DNA of 64,000 bases from contig NZ_LDRU01000020.1 in the NCBI RefSeq assembly GCF_001476285.1, positions 98,429-162,428 on the forward strand. Reading direction: 5' to 3'. The notes beneath the pieces are model-generated. The model saw nothing but the letters and a program-made list of their open reading frames with translations, was not told the DNA's origin and searched no databases. The position numbers and the translations under genes were made by a program. This document shows, one piece after another, positions 10,346-19,559 of this stretch. The stretch comes from Microbacterium testaceum. Lineage in GTDB: Bacteria; Actinomycetota; Actinomycetes; Actinomycetales; Microbacteriaceae. Within the stretch, counting starts at the first letter, position 1; each line of letters opens with the position of its first letter.

Positions 10346-12484
10346 TCAGGCTCCGATGCCGCGGATGGGCGGGTGGTGGAACGTGTCGCCGAAGGCGCGC
10401 TCCGACGCCCCCTCACGGTCGAGATAGGGCGAGGCCCCGCCGTCGATGAAGGGCCAGCCGGCGCCGAGGATGAGGCACAGGTCGATGTCCTGCACCTCGG
10501 GCACCACGCCCTCCTCCAGCATGATTCTGATCTCCTGCGCGAGGCCGTCCTGCACGCGCGCGAGGATCGTCTCGGGCGCGACCGGCGTCTTTCCGGTGAT
10601 GAGGACCTTCTGCGCGGCCTTCGTCCAACCGGTCATCCGGCCGCCCTTGTCCTTCTCGACGACCTCGGGGAGAGCGGCGAGCTCGTGGAAGTTCTCCGAC
10701 GAGAAGAACCGCTCGGGGAACGCATGCGCCATCGTGTCCTGCACGTGCGCCGCGACCTTCCAGCCCACCAGGTCGATGAGCTGGAACGGCCCCATCGGAA
10801 GACCGAGCGGCGCGAACGCCTTCTCCACGACCGCGATCGGGGTGCCCTCGTACACGGCCCGCGCCGCCTCGCCCATGACCTTCGCCAGCAGGCGATTCAC
10901 GACGAAGCCCGGGGCGTCGGCGGTGAGCACCGCGTTCTTGCCGAGCCCCTTGGCCACGACGAACGCGGTCGAGAGCGCGGCGTCGCTCGTGGCATCCGTC
11001 TTCACGACCTCGATGAGAGGCATGACCGCGACGGGGTTGAAGAAGTGGAAGCCCACGAGACGCTCGGGGTTCTGCAGCACAGAGCCGATCTCGGCCACGG
11101 AGAGCGACGAGGTGTTGGTCGCGAGGATCGCGTCCTCGGCGACGATTCTCTCGATCGCCGAGAACACCTCCTGCTTGACGCCGACCTCTTCGAACACGGC
11201 CTCGATGACGAAGTCGCAGTCCGCGAACTCCGAACGGTCGGTCGTGCCGTGCACGAGCGCGCGCAGCTGGTTGGCCGTGTCGCCGTCCAGGCGGCCCTTG
11301 GCCTCGAGCTTGCCGATCTCCTCACGGATGGATGCCACGCCCTTGTCGACGCGACCCTGATCGAGGTCGGTGATGACGACGGGCACACGCAGCTTCCGCA
11401 CGAACAGCAGGGCGAACTGCGAGGCCATGAGACCCGCGCCGATGACGCCGACCTTCGTGACCTTCTTCGCCAGCGCCTTGTCGGGAGCCCCGACCGGACG
11501 CTTGGCGCGCTTCTGCACGAGGTCGAAGGCGTACATGGATGCCGCGAACTGGTCGCCCGTGATGAGGTCGGCCAGCGCCTCGTCCTCGCGGGCGAACCCC
11601 TCGGCCTTCGTGCCGCTCTTCGCCTTGTCGAGCAGGTCGAGCGCGACGTAGGGGGAGCGGGGGACGGTGCCGATCTTGGACTCGAGCATGCCGCGGGCCA
11701 TCTTGATCGCGATCGGCCACTTGGTCAGTCGCTCGAGCTTGCCGGGCTCATTCTTCCGCTCGACGCGGACGCGACCGGTGAGCACGCCGTCGGCCCACCG
11801 CAGCGAGTCCTCGAGGTAGCTGGCCGCCGGGAAGATGGCATCCATGATCCCGAGGTCGAACGCCTGCTGGGGCTTGAGCATCCGGTTCTGCTTGAGCGGG
11901 TTCGAGATGACGACCTCGAGCGCGTTCTCGATGCCGATGAGGTTCGGCAGCAGGTACGCGCCGCCCCAGCCGGGGATGATGCCGAGGAACACCTCGGGCA
12001 GGGCGATCGCCGCGGCCGACGCATCGACCGTGCGGTAGGTCGAGTTCAGCGCGATCTCGAGGCCACCGCCGAGCGCGAGCCCGTTGACGAAAGCGAACGA
12101 CGGGACGCCGAGGTCGGACAGTGAGCCGATGACCTGGTGCCCGCGCTGAGCGATGAGCCGGGCGACCTCCTTCGACGGCAGCTTGGCGACGTCGGACAGG
12201 TCGGCACCGGCCGCGAGGATGTACTGCTTGCCGGTGATGGCGACGGCGTGGATCTCGCCCGCCGCCGCACGGCGCTTCAGCGTCGCGAGGGTTTCGCCGA
12301 GCTCGGCGAGCGTCGCCGGGCCCAACGTGTTCGGACGCGTGTGGTCGCGGCCGTTGTCGAGCGTGATGAGCGCCAGCACGTTGCCCGAGGGCAGGCGCAC
12401 ATCGCGGACGGGGGAGTGGGTGATCACCTCGTCGCCGGTGAGGGCGTCGAGGGGGCTGAAGTCGATCGAGGTGTAGTCGGTCAC
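10346..12484 (-). CDS. fadB: Fatty acid oxidation complex alpha subunit (enoyl-CoA hydratase / 3-hydroxyacyl-CoA dehydrogenase)
   Basis: This 712-residue bifunctional enzyme performs the hydration and NAD-dependent oxidation steps of beta-oxidation. The N-terminal crotonase half shows KQYILAAGADLSDV, NGLALGGGLEIAL and PEVFLGIIPGWGG, including the two catalytic Glu regions. The C-terminal half has the Rossmann motif VGVIGAGLMASQFA, then TNTSSLSV, GFHFFNPV and DAPGFVVNRLL. The GTG at 12484 overlaps the fadA stop by four bases (GTGA), giving translational coupling to its thiolase partner. The longer frame to 12556 runs back into fadA and is not used. Confidence 0.95.
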   Translation of the reverse strand: MTDYTSIDFSPLDALTGDEVITHSPVRDVRLPSGNVLALITLDNGRDHTRPNTLGPATLAELGETLATLKRRAAAGEIHAVAITGKQYILAAGADLSDVAKLPSKEVARLIAQRGHQVIGSLSDLGVPSFAFVNGLALGGGLEIALNSTYRTVDASAAAIALPEVFLGIIPGWGGAYLLPNLIGIENALEVVISNPLKQNRMLKPQQAFDLGIMDAIFPAASYLEDSLRWADGVLTGRVRVERKNEPGKLERLTKWPIAIKMARGMLESKIGTVPRSPYVALDLLDKAKSGTKAEGFAREDEALADLITGDQFAASMYAFDLVQKRAKRPVGAPDKALAKKVTKVGVIGAGLMASQFALLFVRKLRVPVVITDLDQGRVDKGVASIREEIGKLEAKGRLDGDTANQLRALVHGTTDRSEFADCDFVIEAVFEEVGVKQEVFSAIERIVAEDAILATNTSSLSVAEIGSVLQNPERLVGFHFFNPVAVMPLIEVVKTDATSDAALSTAFVVAKGLGKNAVLTADAPGFVVNRLLAKVMGEAARAVYEGTPIAVVEKAFAPLGLPMGPFQLIDLVGWKVAAHVQDTMAHAFPERFFSSENFHELAALPEVVEKDKGGRMTGWTKAAQKVLITGKTPVAPETILARVQDGLAQEIRIMLEEGVVPEVQDIDLCLILGAGWPFIDGGASPYLDREGASERAFGDTFHHPPIRGIGA

Positions 12485-13689
12485 TTGCGCTTCTTCTTTC
12501 CGTCGAAGAACGGGTTCTCCCAGATGACAGAGCCGCCCTGGCCGAGGCCGACGCACATGGCGGTGAGCCCGTAGCGCACGTCAGGCCGCTCGGCGAACTG
12601 CGCGGCCAGCTGGATCATGAGACGGACTCCGGATGCCGCGAGCGGGTGGCCGACGGCGATCGCACCGCCCCAGGGGTTCACGCGGGGGTCGTCGTCGGCG
12701 ATGCCGAAGTGGTCGAGCAGCGAGATCACCTGGATCGCGAACGCCTCGTTCAGCTCGAACAGGCCGATGTCGTCGATCGTGAGTCCGGCCTTCTTGAGGG
12801 CCTTCTCGGTCGAGGGGATGGGGCCGATGCCCATGATCTCGGGCTCGACACCGGCGAACGCGAACGACACCATGCGCATCTTCGGCGTGAGACCGAATTC
12901 CTTCACGGCGTCGGCACCCGCGAGCAGGCTGATGGTCGCGCCGTCCGTCAGCGGCGAAGACGTGCCCGCCGTGACGCGACCGTGGGGGCGGAACGGCGTC
13001 TTCAGCGTCGCAAGACCCTCGACGGTGGTCTCGGGGCGGCGACCCTCGTCCTCGGTCGCGAGGCCCCAGGCGCCGTCGGCATCCTTCACCGCCACCGGCA
13101 CGAGGTCGGGCTGGATCTTGCCGGCCTCGTAGGCGGCCTGCACCTTGTGCTGGCTCGCGGCGCCAAAACGATCGGCGCGCTCCTTGGTGAGGTGGGGGAA
13201 CCGATCGTGGATGCGCTCGGCGGTGACGCCCATGTTCAGCGCACCCGGGTCGACGAGCTTCTCGGCTACGAAGCGGGGGTTGGGGTCGACGTTCCCTCCG
13301 ATGGGGTGACGACCCATGTGCTCGACGCCGCCCGCGAGAGCGAGGTCGTACATGCCGACGCCGATCGAGGCGCCCATCGTGGTGACGCTGGTCATGGCGC
13401 CGGCGCACATGCGCTCGACCGCGAGACCCGGCACCGTCATCGGGAGCCCCGCGAGGATCGCCGCCGTGCGACCGAGGGTCAGACCCTGGTCACCGGTCTG
13501 CGACGTCGCGGCGATCGCCACGTCGTCGATGCGGTCCTTCGGCACGTCGCCGTTGCGCTCCATCAACCCGATGATCGCCTTGACGACCAGGTCGTCCGCG
13601 CGGGTGTTCCAGTACATTCCCTTCTCGCCGGCGCGCCCGAAAGGGGTGCGCATTCCGTCGACGAAGAAGACGTCCGTCATCTCGGCCAC
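12481..13689 (-). CDS. fadA: Acetyl-CoA acyltransferase (thiolase), FadA-type
   Basis: The thiolase cleaves 3-ketoacyl-CoA in the last step of beta-oxidation. In this 402-residue protein the acyl-accepting Cys is in VERMCAGAMTS (about residue 95). The C-terminal GHPLAASGVR and CVGLGQGGS motifs supply the catalytic His and second Cys. The GTG at 13689 follows GGAGG with four bases of spacing; the ATG nine bases downstream is an alternative. It forms a coupled pair with fadB, downstream of RNase D, as in other actinobacteria. A -10-like TAGGCT lies about 30 bases upstream on the minus strand. Confidence 0.94.
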   Translation of the reverse strand: MAEMTDVFFVDGMRTPFGRAGEKGMYWNTRADDLVVKAIIGLMERNGDVPKDRIDDVAIAATSQTGDQGLTLGRTAAILAGLPMTVPGLAVERMCAGAMTSVTTMGASIGVGMYDLALAGGVEHMGRHPIGGNVDPNPRFVAEKLVDPGALNMGVTAERIHDRFPHLTKERADRFGAASQHKVQAAYEAGKIQPDLVPVAVKDADGAWGLATEDEGRRPETTVEGLATLKTPFRPHGRVTAGTSSPLTDGATISLLAGADAVKEFGLTPKMRMVSFAFAGVEPEIMGIGPIPSTEKALKKAGLTIDDIGLFELNEAFAIQVISLLDHFGIADDDPRVNPWGGAIAVGHPLAASGVRLMIQLAAQFAERPDVRYGLTAMCVGLGQGGSVIWENPFFDGKKKRK

Positions 13690-13760
13690 TCTGCCTCCAA
13701 AGTTTGGGATGACCCCAGCCTAGGAAGGCGGATTCCCGGCGAGGAATCGGTTGTCCGAAC

Positions 13761-14957
13761 CTACGAATCCGTGCCAGAGGCGTCGTCGTCGGCTTTGAGG
13801 GAAGCTACAAAGCTATCCGCGATCACCTGTGCGGTCTGGTCAATCTGCCAGGGTCGCGCACCGAGCTCCGCCAGGGCGGCCCCGATGGTCTCGGCGGTCA
13901 CCTCGGCGGGCGGAGCCCACGCCACCCGACGAAGCGTCTCGGGGGTGAGGAGGTTCTCGGTCGGCATGCGCAGTTCTTCGGCGCGCGCCTCGACGGCGGG
14001 GCGAGCCGCCTTCAGCCGACGGTCGGCCTCGGGGTTCCGGTCGACCCACGCGCGGGGCGGCGGGAGTGTGTCGCTGGGGACCCGGTCCGGCGGCAACTCG
14101 GTGTCTTCGCGGCCGGCGACGATGGCGTTCCACCAGCGGTCGAGCTGAGTACGGCTGGCCCGCCCGTTGAACTCCTTGACGCCGGCGAGCGCCTGCTTGC
14201 TCGCGGGATCCGCGAGCACGGCGGCCACCAGCGCGCGGTCGGGGACGAGCCGGCCGGGGGCGACGTCCTGCTCGCGGGCGTACTCCTCGCGGGCCCACCA
14301 GAGCGCACGGGCCACCGCGAGCGCCCGGCGACCGCGCACCGTGTGGAGGCCGCTCATCCGCCGCCACGGGTCTTCACGCGGCGGCTTCGGCAGGCGGTCG
14401 AGGACGGCCTGGAACTCCTGCCGCGCGAACTCGGTCTTCTGCTGCTCATCGAGCTCGGCGTCGAGCACGTCCCGCACGTCGATGAGGTGCTCGACGTCGA
14501 GAGCGGCGTACTCGAGCCAGGATGCCGGGAGCGGACGGGTCGACCAATCCGCCGCCGAGTGGGCCTTTGCCAACGTGATGCCCAGGGTCTGCTCGACGAC
14601 GGCGCCGAGACCGACGCGCTCGTGTCCGAGCAGTCGCGCACCCAGCTCGGTGTCGAAGATGCGCGGGGGTTCGAGACCTCGCTCGCGCAGCGACGGCAGG
14701 TCCTGACTGGCCGCGTGGAACACCCACTCGATGTCTGCGATCGCGGCCTGCAGCGGCGAGAAGTCCTCGATCGTCGACGGATCGAAGAGGAAGACGCCCG
14801 CCTCCCGACGGAACACCTGGATGAGGTACGCGCGCTGCGAGTAGCGGAATCCCGATGCCCGCTCGACGTCCACCGCGACCGGCCCGGTGCCCGCAGCGAG
14901 GCGATCGGATGCCGACGCCAGTCCGGCGGCATCCTCGATGACGTTGTACTCAACCAC
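13761..14957 (-). CDS. Ribonuclease D-like 3'-5' exonuclease with HRDC domain
   Basis: The 398-residue protein has the DEDD exonuclease core: AVDVERASGFRYSQRAYLIQV (motif I, where the usual D-x-E appears), then FHAASQDLPSL, FDTELGARLLG and the final YAALDVEHLIDV. A helical HRDC-type region follows (WWAREEYAREQDVAPGRLVPDRAL). It probably trims structured RNAs. The GTG at 14957 overlaps the last eight bases of the DUF3000 gene, so the two are coupled. The order DUF3000-RNase D-fadA-fadB-dxs is the common actinobacterial arrangement. Confidence 0.9.
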   Translation of the reverse strand: MVEYNVIEDAAGLASASDRLAAGTGPVAVDVERASGFRYSQRAYLIQVFRREAGVFLFDPSTIEDFSPLQAAIADIEWVFHAASQDLPSLRERGLEPPRIFDTELGARLLGHERVGLGAVVEQTLGITLAKAHSAADWSTRPLPASWLEYAALDVEHLIDVRDVLDAELDEQQKTEFARQEFQAVLDRLPKPPREDPWRRMSGLHTVRGRRALAVARALWWAREEYAREQDVAPGRLVPDRALVAAVLADPASKQALAGVKEFNGRASRTQLDRWWNAIVAGREDTELPPDRVPSDTLPPPRAWVDRNPEADRRLKAARPAVEARAEELRMPTENLLTPETLRRVAWAPPAEVTAETIGAALAELGARPWQIDQTAQVIADSFVASLKADDDASGTDS

Positions 14958-15540
14958 GGGTGGGCCTCCGGGCTCCGAAGACGGCGACGCCCTCCGACCC
15001 CGGGGGGAGGCCGGCCAGCATGCACACGAGTTCCGCCCACGCGTCGAGATGGGGGCGGATGGGACCACGCGGCGACCATGACGCGCGAAGTTCGATCTGC
15101 GACCCCTCGCCCTGGGACGCGAGGGCCCCGAAGCCGGTCGAGAGGGTCTTGGTGGCGGTGCCCGATTCGGAATGCCGTTCGGCGCCGCGCGAGTCGAGGG
15201 CGTCGATGAGCCACGACCACGCCACCTGGGCCAGGAGGGGGTCGATGCCGATCTCGGGCTCCAGCGGCGCCTGCGCGAAGCACACCACACGCCACGCGCC
15301 ACCCCACGCATCGGGTTCGTCCGGATCGTGCAGCAGGATGAAGCGCCCCGTGCCGAAAGGCGAGTCGGTCGAGTGTTCCTCCGGACGGACATCGCCCGCC
15401 AACGCCAGGGAGTGGGGCGCCAGGCCGGCGGGGGAGGGGATCTCGCGCACGACGAAATCGTCACGGAACGTGGCGGCGCGCACCTCCTCCATCGCCCGGG
15501 CGAAAGGGGTCGACGCCTCGGGTGAGCCCAGGTCAGTCAC
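14950..15540 (-). CDS. DUF3000 family protein
   Basis: The product is a soluble protein of 196 residues (198 from the alternative GTG at 15546) of the actinobacterial DUF3000 family. Conserved stretches are FARAMEEVRAATFRDDFVVREIPSPAGLAPHSLALAGDV and GTGRFILLHDPDEPDAWGG. The function is unknown. I place the start at the GTG at 15540 because a minus-strand -10 element TAGTCT (15552-15547) lies exactly six bases upstream, as for a leaderless transcript. The promoter overlaps that of the divergent hydrolase gene. Confidence 0.82.
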   Translation of the reverse strand: MTDLGSPEASTPFARAMEEVRAATFRDDFVVREIPSPAGLAPHSLALAGDVRPEEHSTDSPFGTGRFILLHDPDEPDAWGGAWRVVCFAQAPLEPEIGIDPLLAQVAWSWLIDALDSRGAERHSESGTATKTLSTGFGALASQGEGSQIELRASWSPRGPIRPHLDAWAELVCMLAGLPPGSEGVAVFGARRPTRG

Positions 15541-15546
15541 GGCCAC

Positions 15547-15556
15547 AGACTAGAGT
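15547..15556. promoter_or_regulatory. Overlapping divergent -10 elements
   Basis: The ten bases AGACTAGAGT hold a minus-strand TAGTCT (for the DUF3000-RNase D operon) and a plus-strand TAGAGT (for the hydrolase at 15566) that share two bases. The start codons lie six and nine bases away. Both transcripts would be leaderless, and the two promoters could not be occupied by polymerase at once. Confidence 0.55.
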
Positions 15557-15565
15557 GAGGCCTCG

Positions 15566-16816
15566 ATGAACGCTCCCAGGCGCGCCGCGCGGCCCGGCCC
15601 CTCGCGACGAACCGCATCGATCGCACGCGTGGGGATCGCGACTCTCGCGATGGCCTTCGGGGCGAGCCTCACGGCTCTGAGCGCGGTCTCGTTCCGCATG
15701 GCTCGAACCGTCATCACCCCCGCCGGTCGAGTTCCCAACACGCGGATCGTCTCGCTCGACACCGTCGCGCAGACGGTCACCCTCGACCGCACCGACGACA
15801 CCGCCCTGCCGGGACGGTACGGGCTCTTCACCGTCGGAACCACCGACTATCTGCGGCTGGGGTCGGTGGTCGCCGACGACGGCGCAACGGTCACCCGGAA
15901 ACTCCTCACCGAGGTCGCCGCCGACGACAGCATCGCCGCCGAGGCGGCTTTCAGCGGCTGGTACTACGACGAACCCGATCAGCTCCGGCTGCCGTACCGG
16001 TCGGTGCAGATCGAGACCCCCGTCGGGGCCTGCCCCGCGTGGGAGTTTCCCGCCGACTCGGTTTCCGCCTCCGAAGGGTCCGGCGGAGAGGGGTCCGGCG
16101 GAGAGGGGTCCGGCGTCTGGGTCATCCAGGTGCACGGTCGAGGCACGACGCGCGCCGAGACGCTTCGCGCCGTCCCGGTCTTCCACGCCCTCGGCATCAC
16201 GGCTCTCGCGGTGTCGTACCGCAACGACGGAGAGGCGCCGCAGAGCGCGAGCGGCACCTACGCGCTCGGTGCGACCGAGTGGCGCGACGTCGATGCCGCG
16301 ATCGAGTACGCCGCGGCCCACGGCGCGCGCCGCATCATCCTCATGGGGTGGTCGATGGGCGGCGCGATGTGCCTCCAGACCGAGGCCTTCTCGACGCATC
16401 GAGACCTGATCGCCGGACTCGTCCTGGAATCACCCGTCGTCGACTGGCGCACGGTCCTGCGCTATCAGAGCCGCCTCCTCAAGCTGCCCCGCCCGGTCCT
16501 CGGTCTCACCGAGCGCATCCTCGACTCCGCCTGGGGTGCCCGTCTGGTGCGCGGCGAGGCCATCCCCCTCGACCGCCTCGACCGTGTCGCCCACGCGGAC
16601 GAGCTGCGGCATCCGGTCCTGATCCTCCACAGCGACGACGACGGTTTCGTGCCCAGCGACGCTTCGCACGCCCTCGCGGAGGCTCGCCCCGACCTCGTCA
16701 CGATGGAGACGTTCGAGGTGGCCCGCCACACGAAGCTCTGGAACTACGACGAGACACGCTTCACCCGCGTGATCCAGGACTGGGTACGACGACAGGGACT
16801 CGCGTCGGCAGAGTGA
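15566..16816 (+). CDS. Membrane-anchored alpha/beta hydrolase
   Basis: The 416-residue protein has a positively charged N-terminus and one hydrophobic anchor (about residues 22-45). The alpha/beta hydrolase fold follows, with HGRGTTRAE (oxyanion region), the nucleophile elbow LMGWSMGGAMC, the acid region LILHSDDDGFVP and a late catalytic His in FEVARHTKLW. The substrate is unknown. An in-frame 15-bp tandem repeat encodes a Gly/Ser/Glu linker at about residues 171-184. The start is supported by a leaderless promoter. It converges with sufE. Confidence 0.82.
   Translation: MNAPRRAARPGPSRRTASIARVGIATLAMAFGASLTALSAVSFRMARTVITPAGRVPNTRIVSLDTVAQTVTLDRTDDTALPGRYGLFTVGTTDYLRLGSVVADDGATVTRKLLTEVAADDSIAAEAAFSGWYYDEPDQLRLPYRSVQIETPVGACPAWEFPADSVSASEGSGGEGSGGEGSGVWVIQVHGRGTTRAETLRAVPVFHALGITALAVSYRNDGEAPQSASGTYALGATEWRDVDAAIEYAAAHGARRIILMGWSMGGAMCLQTEAFSTHRDLIAGLVLESPVVDWRTVLRYQSRLLKLPRPVLGLTERILDSAWGARLVRGEAIPLDRLDRVAHADELRHPVLILHSDDDGFVPSDASHALAEARPDLVTMETFEVARHTKLWNYDETRFTRVIQDWVRRQGLASAE
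16076..16115 (+). repeat. 15-bp minisatellite (2.7 copies) inside the hydrolase gene
   Basis: The unit GGGTCCGGCGGAGAG occurs at 16076-16090 and 16091-16105, with a partial copy at 16106-16115. The copies are identical. Each unit is five codons (Gly-Ser-Gly-Gly-Glu), so copy-number changes would lengthen or shorten a surface linker without a frameshift. Confidence 0.9.
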
Positions 16817-16842
16817 GGGATGCCGCCGCTGGGGCGTCCTGT

Positions 16843-17295
16843 TCAGGCGCCTGTTGAAGCGCCGCGCTTGGCGGCGACCTGACGCTTTGCGCGCATGAGC
16901 ATGCCCGTCATGCCCGCGATCCGCAGCGGGCTGACCGCTCGGGTGAGGCCGATGCTCTGCGGGAAATCGTCGGGAACGGCGAGCACCTCGTCGGCCGACA
17001 GTCCGGTCAGACCCTGAGCGAGGATGCTCGCGAAGCCCCGCGTGGTGGGAGCCTCGGCGGGCGCGGTCGCGTGCATCGCGACGCGGTCGGCGTCGTCGAC
17101 CGTGACGATGATGTACACCGGCGACTGGCACTCGGCCACCCGCTCCTGCAGCTCGGGGTGATCGGCGTACTCGGCCGGCACCGCGGGGAGCTCCTGCGAG
17201 AACTCCAGCAGGAGCTGCAACCGGTCGGGCTCGTCGAGCTCGAGGAACTCGTCGCGGATCTCGGCCAGGCGGGCGGGGAGGGTGTTCTCGGACAT
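16843..17295 (-). CDS. SufE family sulfur-transfer protein
   Basis: SufE-type proteins accept persulfide sulfur from a cysteine desulfurase for Fe-S cluster or related sulfur chemistry. The 150-residue protein keeps the active Cys in RVAECQSPVYI and the GFASILAQGLTGLSADEVLAVPDDF region. Its partner upstream is a rhodanese, a pairing common in actinobacteria. I prefer the ATG at 17295, nine bases after GGGAGG, over the ATG at 17304, which abuts that ribosome site. It lies 34 bases downstream of sseA on the same strand. Confidence 0.88.
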   Translation of the reverse strand: MSENTLPARLAEIRDEFLELDEPDRLQLLLEFSQELPAVPAEYADHPELQERVAECQSPVYIIVTVDDADRVAMHATAPAEAPTTRGFASILAQGLTGLSADEVLAVPDDFPQSIGLTRAVSPLRIAGMTGMLMRAKRQVAAKRGASTGA

Positions 17296-17329
17296 CTCCG
17301 TCATCCTCCCACGCCCGCGAACGCCGGGC

Positions 17330-18232
17330 TCAGCGCGAGGGCACCTCGCCGGGCTCCGATCCCGAGACGATCGGCACACGCACGGCGCTGCCCCACTCGG
17401 TCCACGAGCCGTCGTAGTTGCGGACGTCCTCGAAGCCGAGGAGGTGCTTCAGCACGAACCAGGTGTGGCTCGAGCGCTCGCCGATGCGGCAGTACGCCAC
17501 GATCTTGTCGCCGTCCTTCAGGCCCGCGCCGTCGCGGTAGATGGCATCCAGCTCTTCGCGCGACTTGAAGCCGCCGTCTTCGGCGACGGCCTTGGCCCAC
17601 GGCACGCTCTGGGCGCTCGGGATGTGACCCGCGCGGAGAGCCCCCTCTTCGGGGTACGCCGGAGCGGAGGTGCGCTCGCCCGAGTACTCCTCGGGGGAGC
17701 GCACATCGATGAGCGGGTTGCCGAGGTGCGCGAGCACGTCGTCCTTGTAGGCGCGGATCAATGCGTCGTCGCGCTCGACGATCGGGTACTCGACCGGCTC
17801 GCGGGTGGTCGGCTCGGTCGTGAGAGGGCGACCCTCGGCGATCCACTTGTCGCGGCCGCCGTCGAGGAGACGAACGTCCTCGTGCCCGAAGAGCGAGAAC
17901 ACCCACAGGGCGTACGCGGCCCACCAGTTGTTCTTGTCGCCGTAGATGACGACCGTGTCGTCGCGCGCGATGCCCTTCTTGCTCAGCAGCTTCGCGAAGC
18001 CCTCGCCGTCGAGGTAGTCGCGCACGACGGGATCGTTGAGCTCGGTGTGCCAGTCGACCTTGACCGCACCGGGGATGTGCCCGGTCTCGTAGAGGAGCAC
18101 GTCCTCATCGGACTCGACGACGACCAGACCCGGTTGCCCGAGCCGCTGCTCGAGCCACTCGCCGGTCACGAGACGGCCGGGCTCGGCGTAGTCGGCGAAC
18201 TTGGGGGAGCTGGTGTCGAACTCGACGGTCAC
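17330..18232 (-). CDS. sseA: Thiosulfate/3-mercaptopyruvate sulfurtransferase (two-domain rhodanese)
   Basis: The 300-residue enzyme has tandem rhodanese domains. The inactive N-terminal copy contains [16 protein letters not shown], and the C-terminal copy carries the active-site Cys in [17 protein letters not shown]. It transfers sulfane sulfur to cyanide or a thiol acceptor, and the downstream SufE may be its physiological partner. The GTG at 18232 follows GAGGAG with about seven bases of spacing. It is divergent from zapE. Confidence 0.9.
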   Translation of the reverse strand: MTVEFDTSSPKFADYAEPGRLVTGEWLEQRLGQPGLVVVESDEDVLLYETGHIPGAVKVDWHTELNDPVVRDYLDGEGFAKLLSKKGIARDDTVVIYGDKNNWWAAYALWVFSLFGHEDVRLLDGGRDKWIAEGRPLTTEPTTREPVEYPIVERDDALIRAYKDDVLAHLGNPLIDVRSPEEYSGERTSAPAYPEEGALRAGHIPSAQSVPWAKAVAEDGGFKSREELDAIYRDGAGLKDGDKIVAYCRIGERSSHTWFVLKHLLGFEDVRNYDGSWTEWGSAVRVPIVSGSEPGEVPSR

Positions 18233-18352
18233 GGGAGATCTCCTCGGTCGGGGCAGGGGGTGCGGCGGCATAGGGTGGACACCGCACCATCGACCCTAGA
18301 TCCGCGGCATGGGGCACGCACCCATCCCGTAAGACTCGGACACAGGACGGCC

Positions 18353-19390
18353 ATGACCTCCACTCCCGCCACGACCGGCCTCATCCACCTGACGGAGCGC
18401 GAGCCCGCCGTCACCGGTGCCGAGATGGTGAACGCCCTCGTCCCGCCGCCGCAGTTCGACGGCGCGACCTTCGAGTCGTATCGGGCCGACGATGCCTACC
18501 CCTCGCAGCAGGAAGCCAAAGAACTCCTTCAGGCGTTCGCCGGAAAGCAGTCGAGCCCGGCGAAGAAGGGCGGGTTCTTCCGTCGCGCCGAGAAGGTCGC
18601 GCCGGTCAAGCCCGGGGTCTACCTCGACGGCGGCTTCGGCGTCGGCAAGACGCACCTGCTCGCGTCGATCTACCACGCGATGCCGGCCCGCCGGAAGTAC
18701 TTCGGATCGTTCATCGAATACACCGCGCTCGTCGGCGTGCTCGGCTACGCCAAGGCCGTGGAACTGTTCCGCGGGAGCGATCTGCTCTGCATCGACGAGT
18801 TCGAGCTCGACGACCCGGGCGACACGATGGTCATGACGCGGCTGCTCGGGGAGCTCGTGGCATCCGGAACCCGGTTGGCCGCGACGTCGAACACCCCGCC
18901 CAACGCTCTCGGCGAGGGACGCTTCGCGGCGCAGGACTTCCTGCGTGAGATCCAGTCGATGGCGGACAGCTTCAGGACCATCCGCATCGACGGGACCGAC
19001 TTCCGTCAGCGTGCGATCGACGGCGAAGCGAAGGTGCTCGGCGACGATGAATACCGGCAGGCGATGGATGCCGCGGCCTCGACCGGAGTGGTATCCGATG
19101 ACGCGTTCTCCGACCTCGTCGGACACCTCGCCCGGGTGCACCCGTCGCGTTTCATCCGTCTGATCGACGGCGTCGACACGATCGGGCTGCGCGACGTGCA
19201 GGTCCTGCACGACCAGTCCGCCGCCCTGCGCCTGGTCGCGTTCATCGATCGCGCGTACGACGCGCAGATCCCGATCCGCGCGACCGGCGTCCCGCTGAAC
19301 ACGGTCTTCAGCGACGAGATGCTCGCGGGCGGGTATCGCAAGAAGTACTTGCGCGCGACGTCGCGGCTCGTCGCCCTTACACACTCTTGA
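18353..19390 (+). CDS. zapE: Cell division protein ZapE (AFG1-like ATPase)
   Basis: The 345-residue AAA-like ATPase has Walker A in LDGGFGVGKTH (about residues 91-101), Walker B in LLCIDEFELDDPGDT, and the sensor-like TSNTPPNALGEGRF. FIRLID and VFSDEMLAGGYRKKYLR complete the AFG1/ZapE pattern. In proteobacteria ZapE acts on FtsZ; in actinobacteria the role is inferred only by family. The ATG at 18353 begins after the divergent promoter region with sseA. The longer frame upstream overlaps sseA antisense and is not protein-like. Confidence 0.88.
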   Translation: MTSTPATTGLIHLTEREPAVTGAEMVNALVPPPQFDGATFESYRADDAYPSQQEAKELLQAFAGKQSSPAKKGGFFRRAEKVAPVKPGVYLDGGFGVGKTHLLASIYHAMPARRKYFGSFIEYTALVGVLGYAKAVELFRGSDLLCIDEFELDDPGDTMVMTRLLGELVASGTRLAATSNTPPNALGEGRFAAQDFLREIQSMADSFRTIRIDGTDFRQRAIDGEAKVLGDDEYRQAMDAAASTGVVSDDAFSDLVGHLARVHPSRFIRLIDGVDTIGLRDVQVLHDQSAALRLVAFIDRAYDAQIPIRATGVPLNTVFSDEMLAGGYRKKYLRATSRLVALTHS

Positions 19391-19454
19391 TCCAGCGTCC
19401 TCATCTGCGCCTCTCGGCCGCGCGAAACGCGATGTTTACGTGAGGCCGATCTCC

Positions 19455-19493
19455 GTAACGTCCCCGTAACACCTCTCGAACGGAGATGGAAAC
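19455..19493 (+). promoter_or_regulatory. GlnR-like box array upstream of amtB
   Basis: Four half-sites lie at exact 11-bp steps: GTAAC (19455), GTAAC (19466), CGAAC (19477) and GAAAC (19489, one base off register). The six-base spacers match the actinobacterial GlnR consensus GTnAC-n6-GAAAC in two repeats. GlnR controls amtB in Streptomyces and mycobacteria, and this array ends 66 bp before the amtB start. Confidence 0.65.
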
Positions 19494-19559
19494 CGGGGCT
19501 GGGAACACTGGGGGGACCCGACGCTACACCTGCGTCCCTGCAGAGAGGTTTCCTCCGAG

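Noticed and set aside
10334..12124. 596-residue open frame antisense to fadB
   Set aside because: Low-complexity Arg/Asp/Glu/His composition, fully opposite a clear beta-oxidation gene.
17282..18352. Long N-terminal extension of zapE
   Set aside because: The extension is antisense to sseA and lacks family similarity. ZapE begins normally at 18353.
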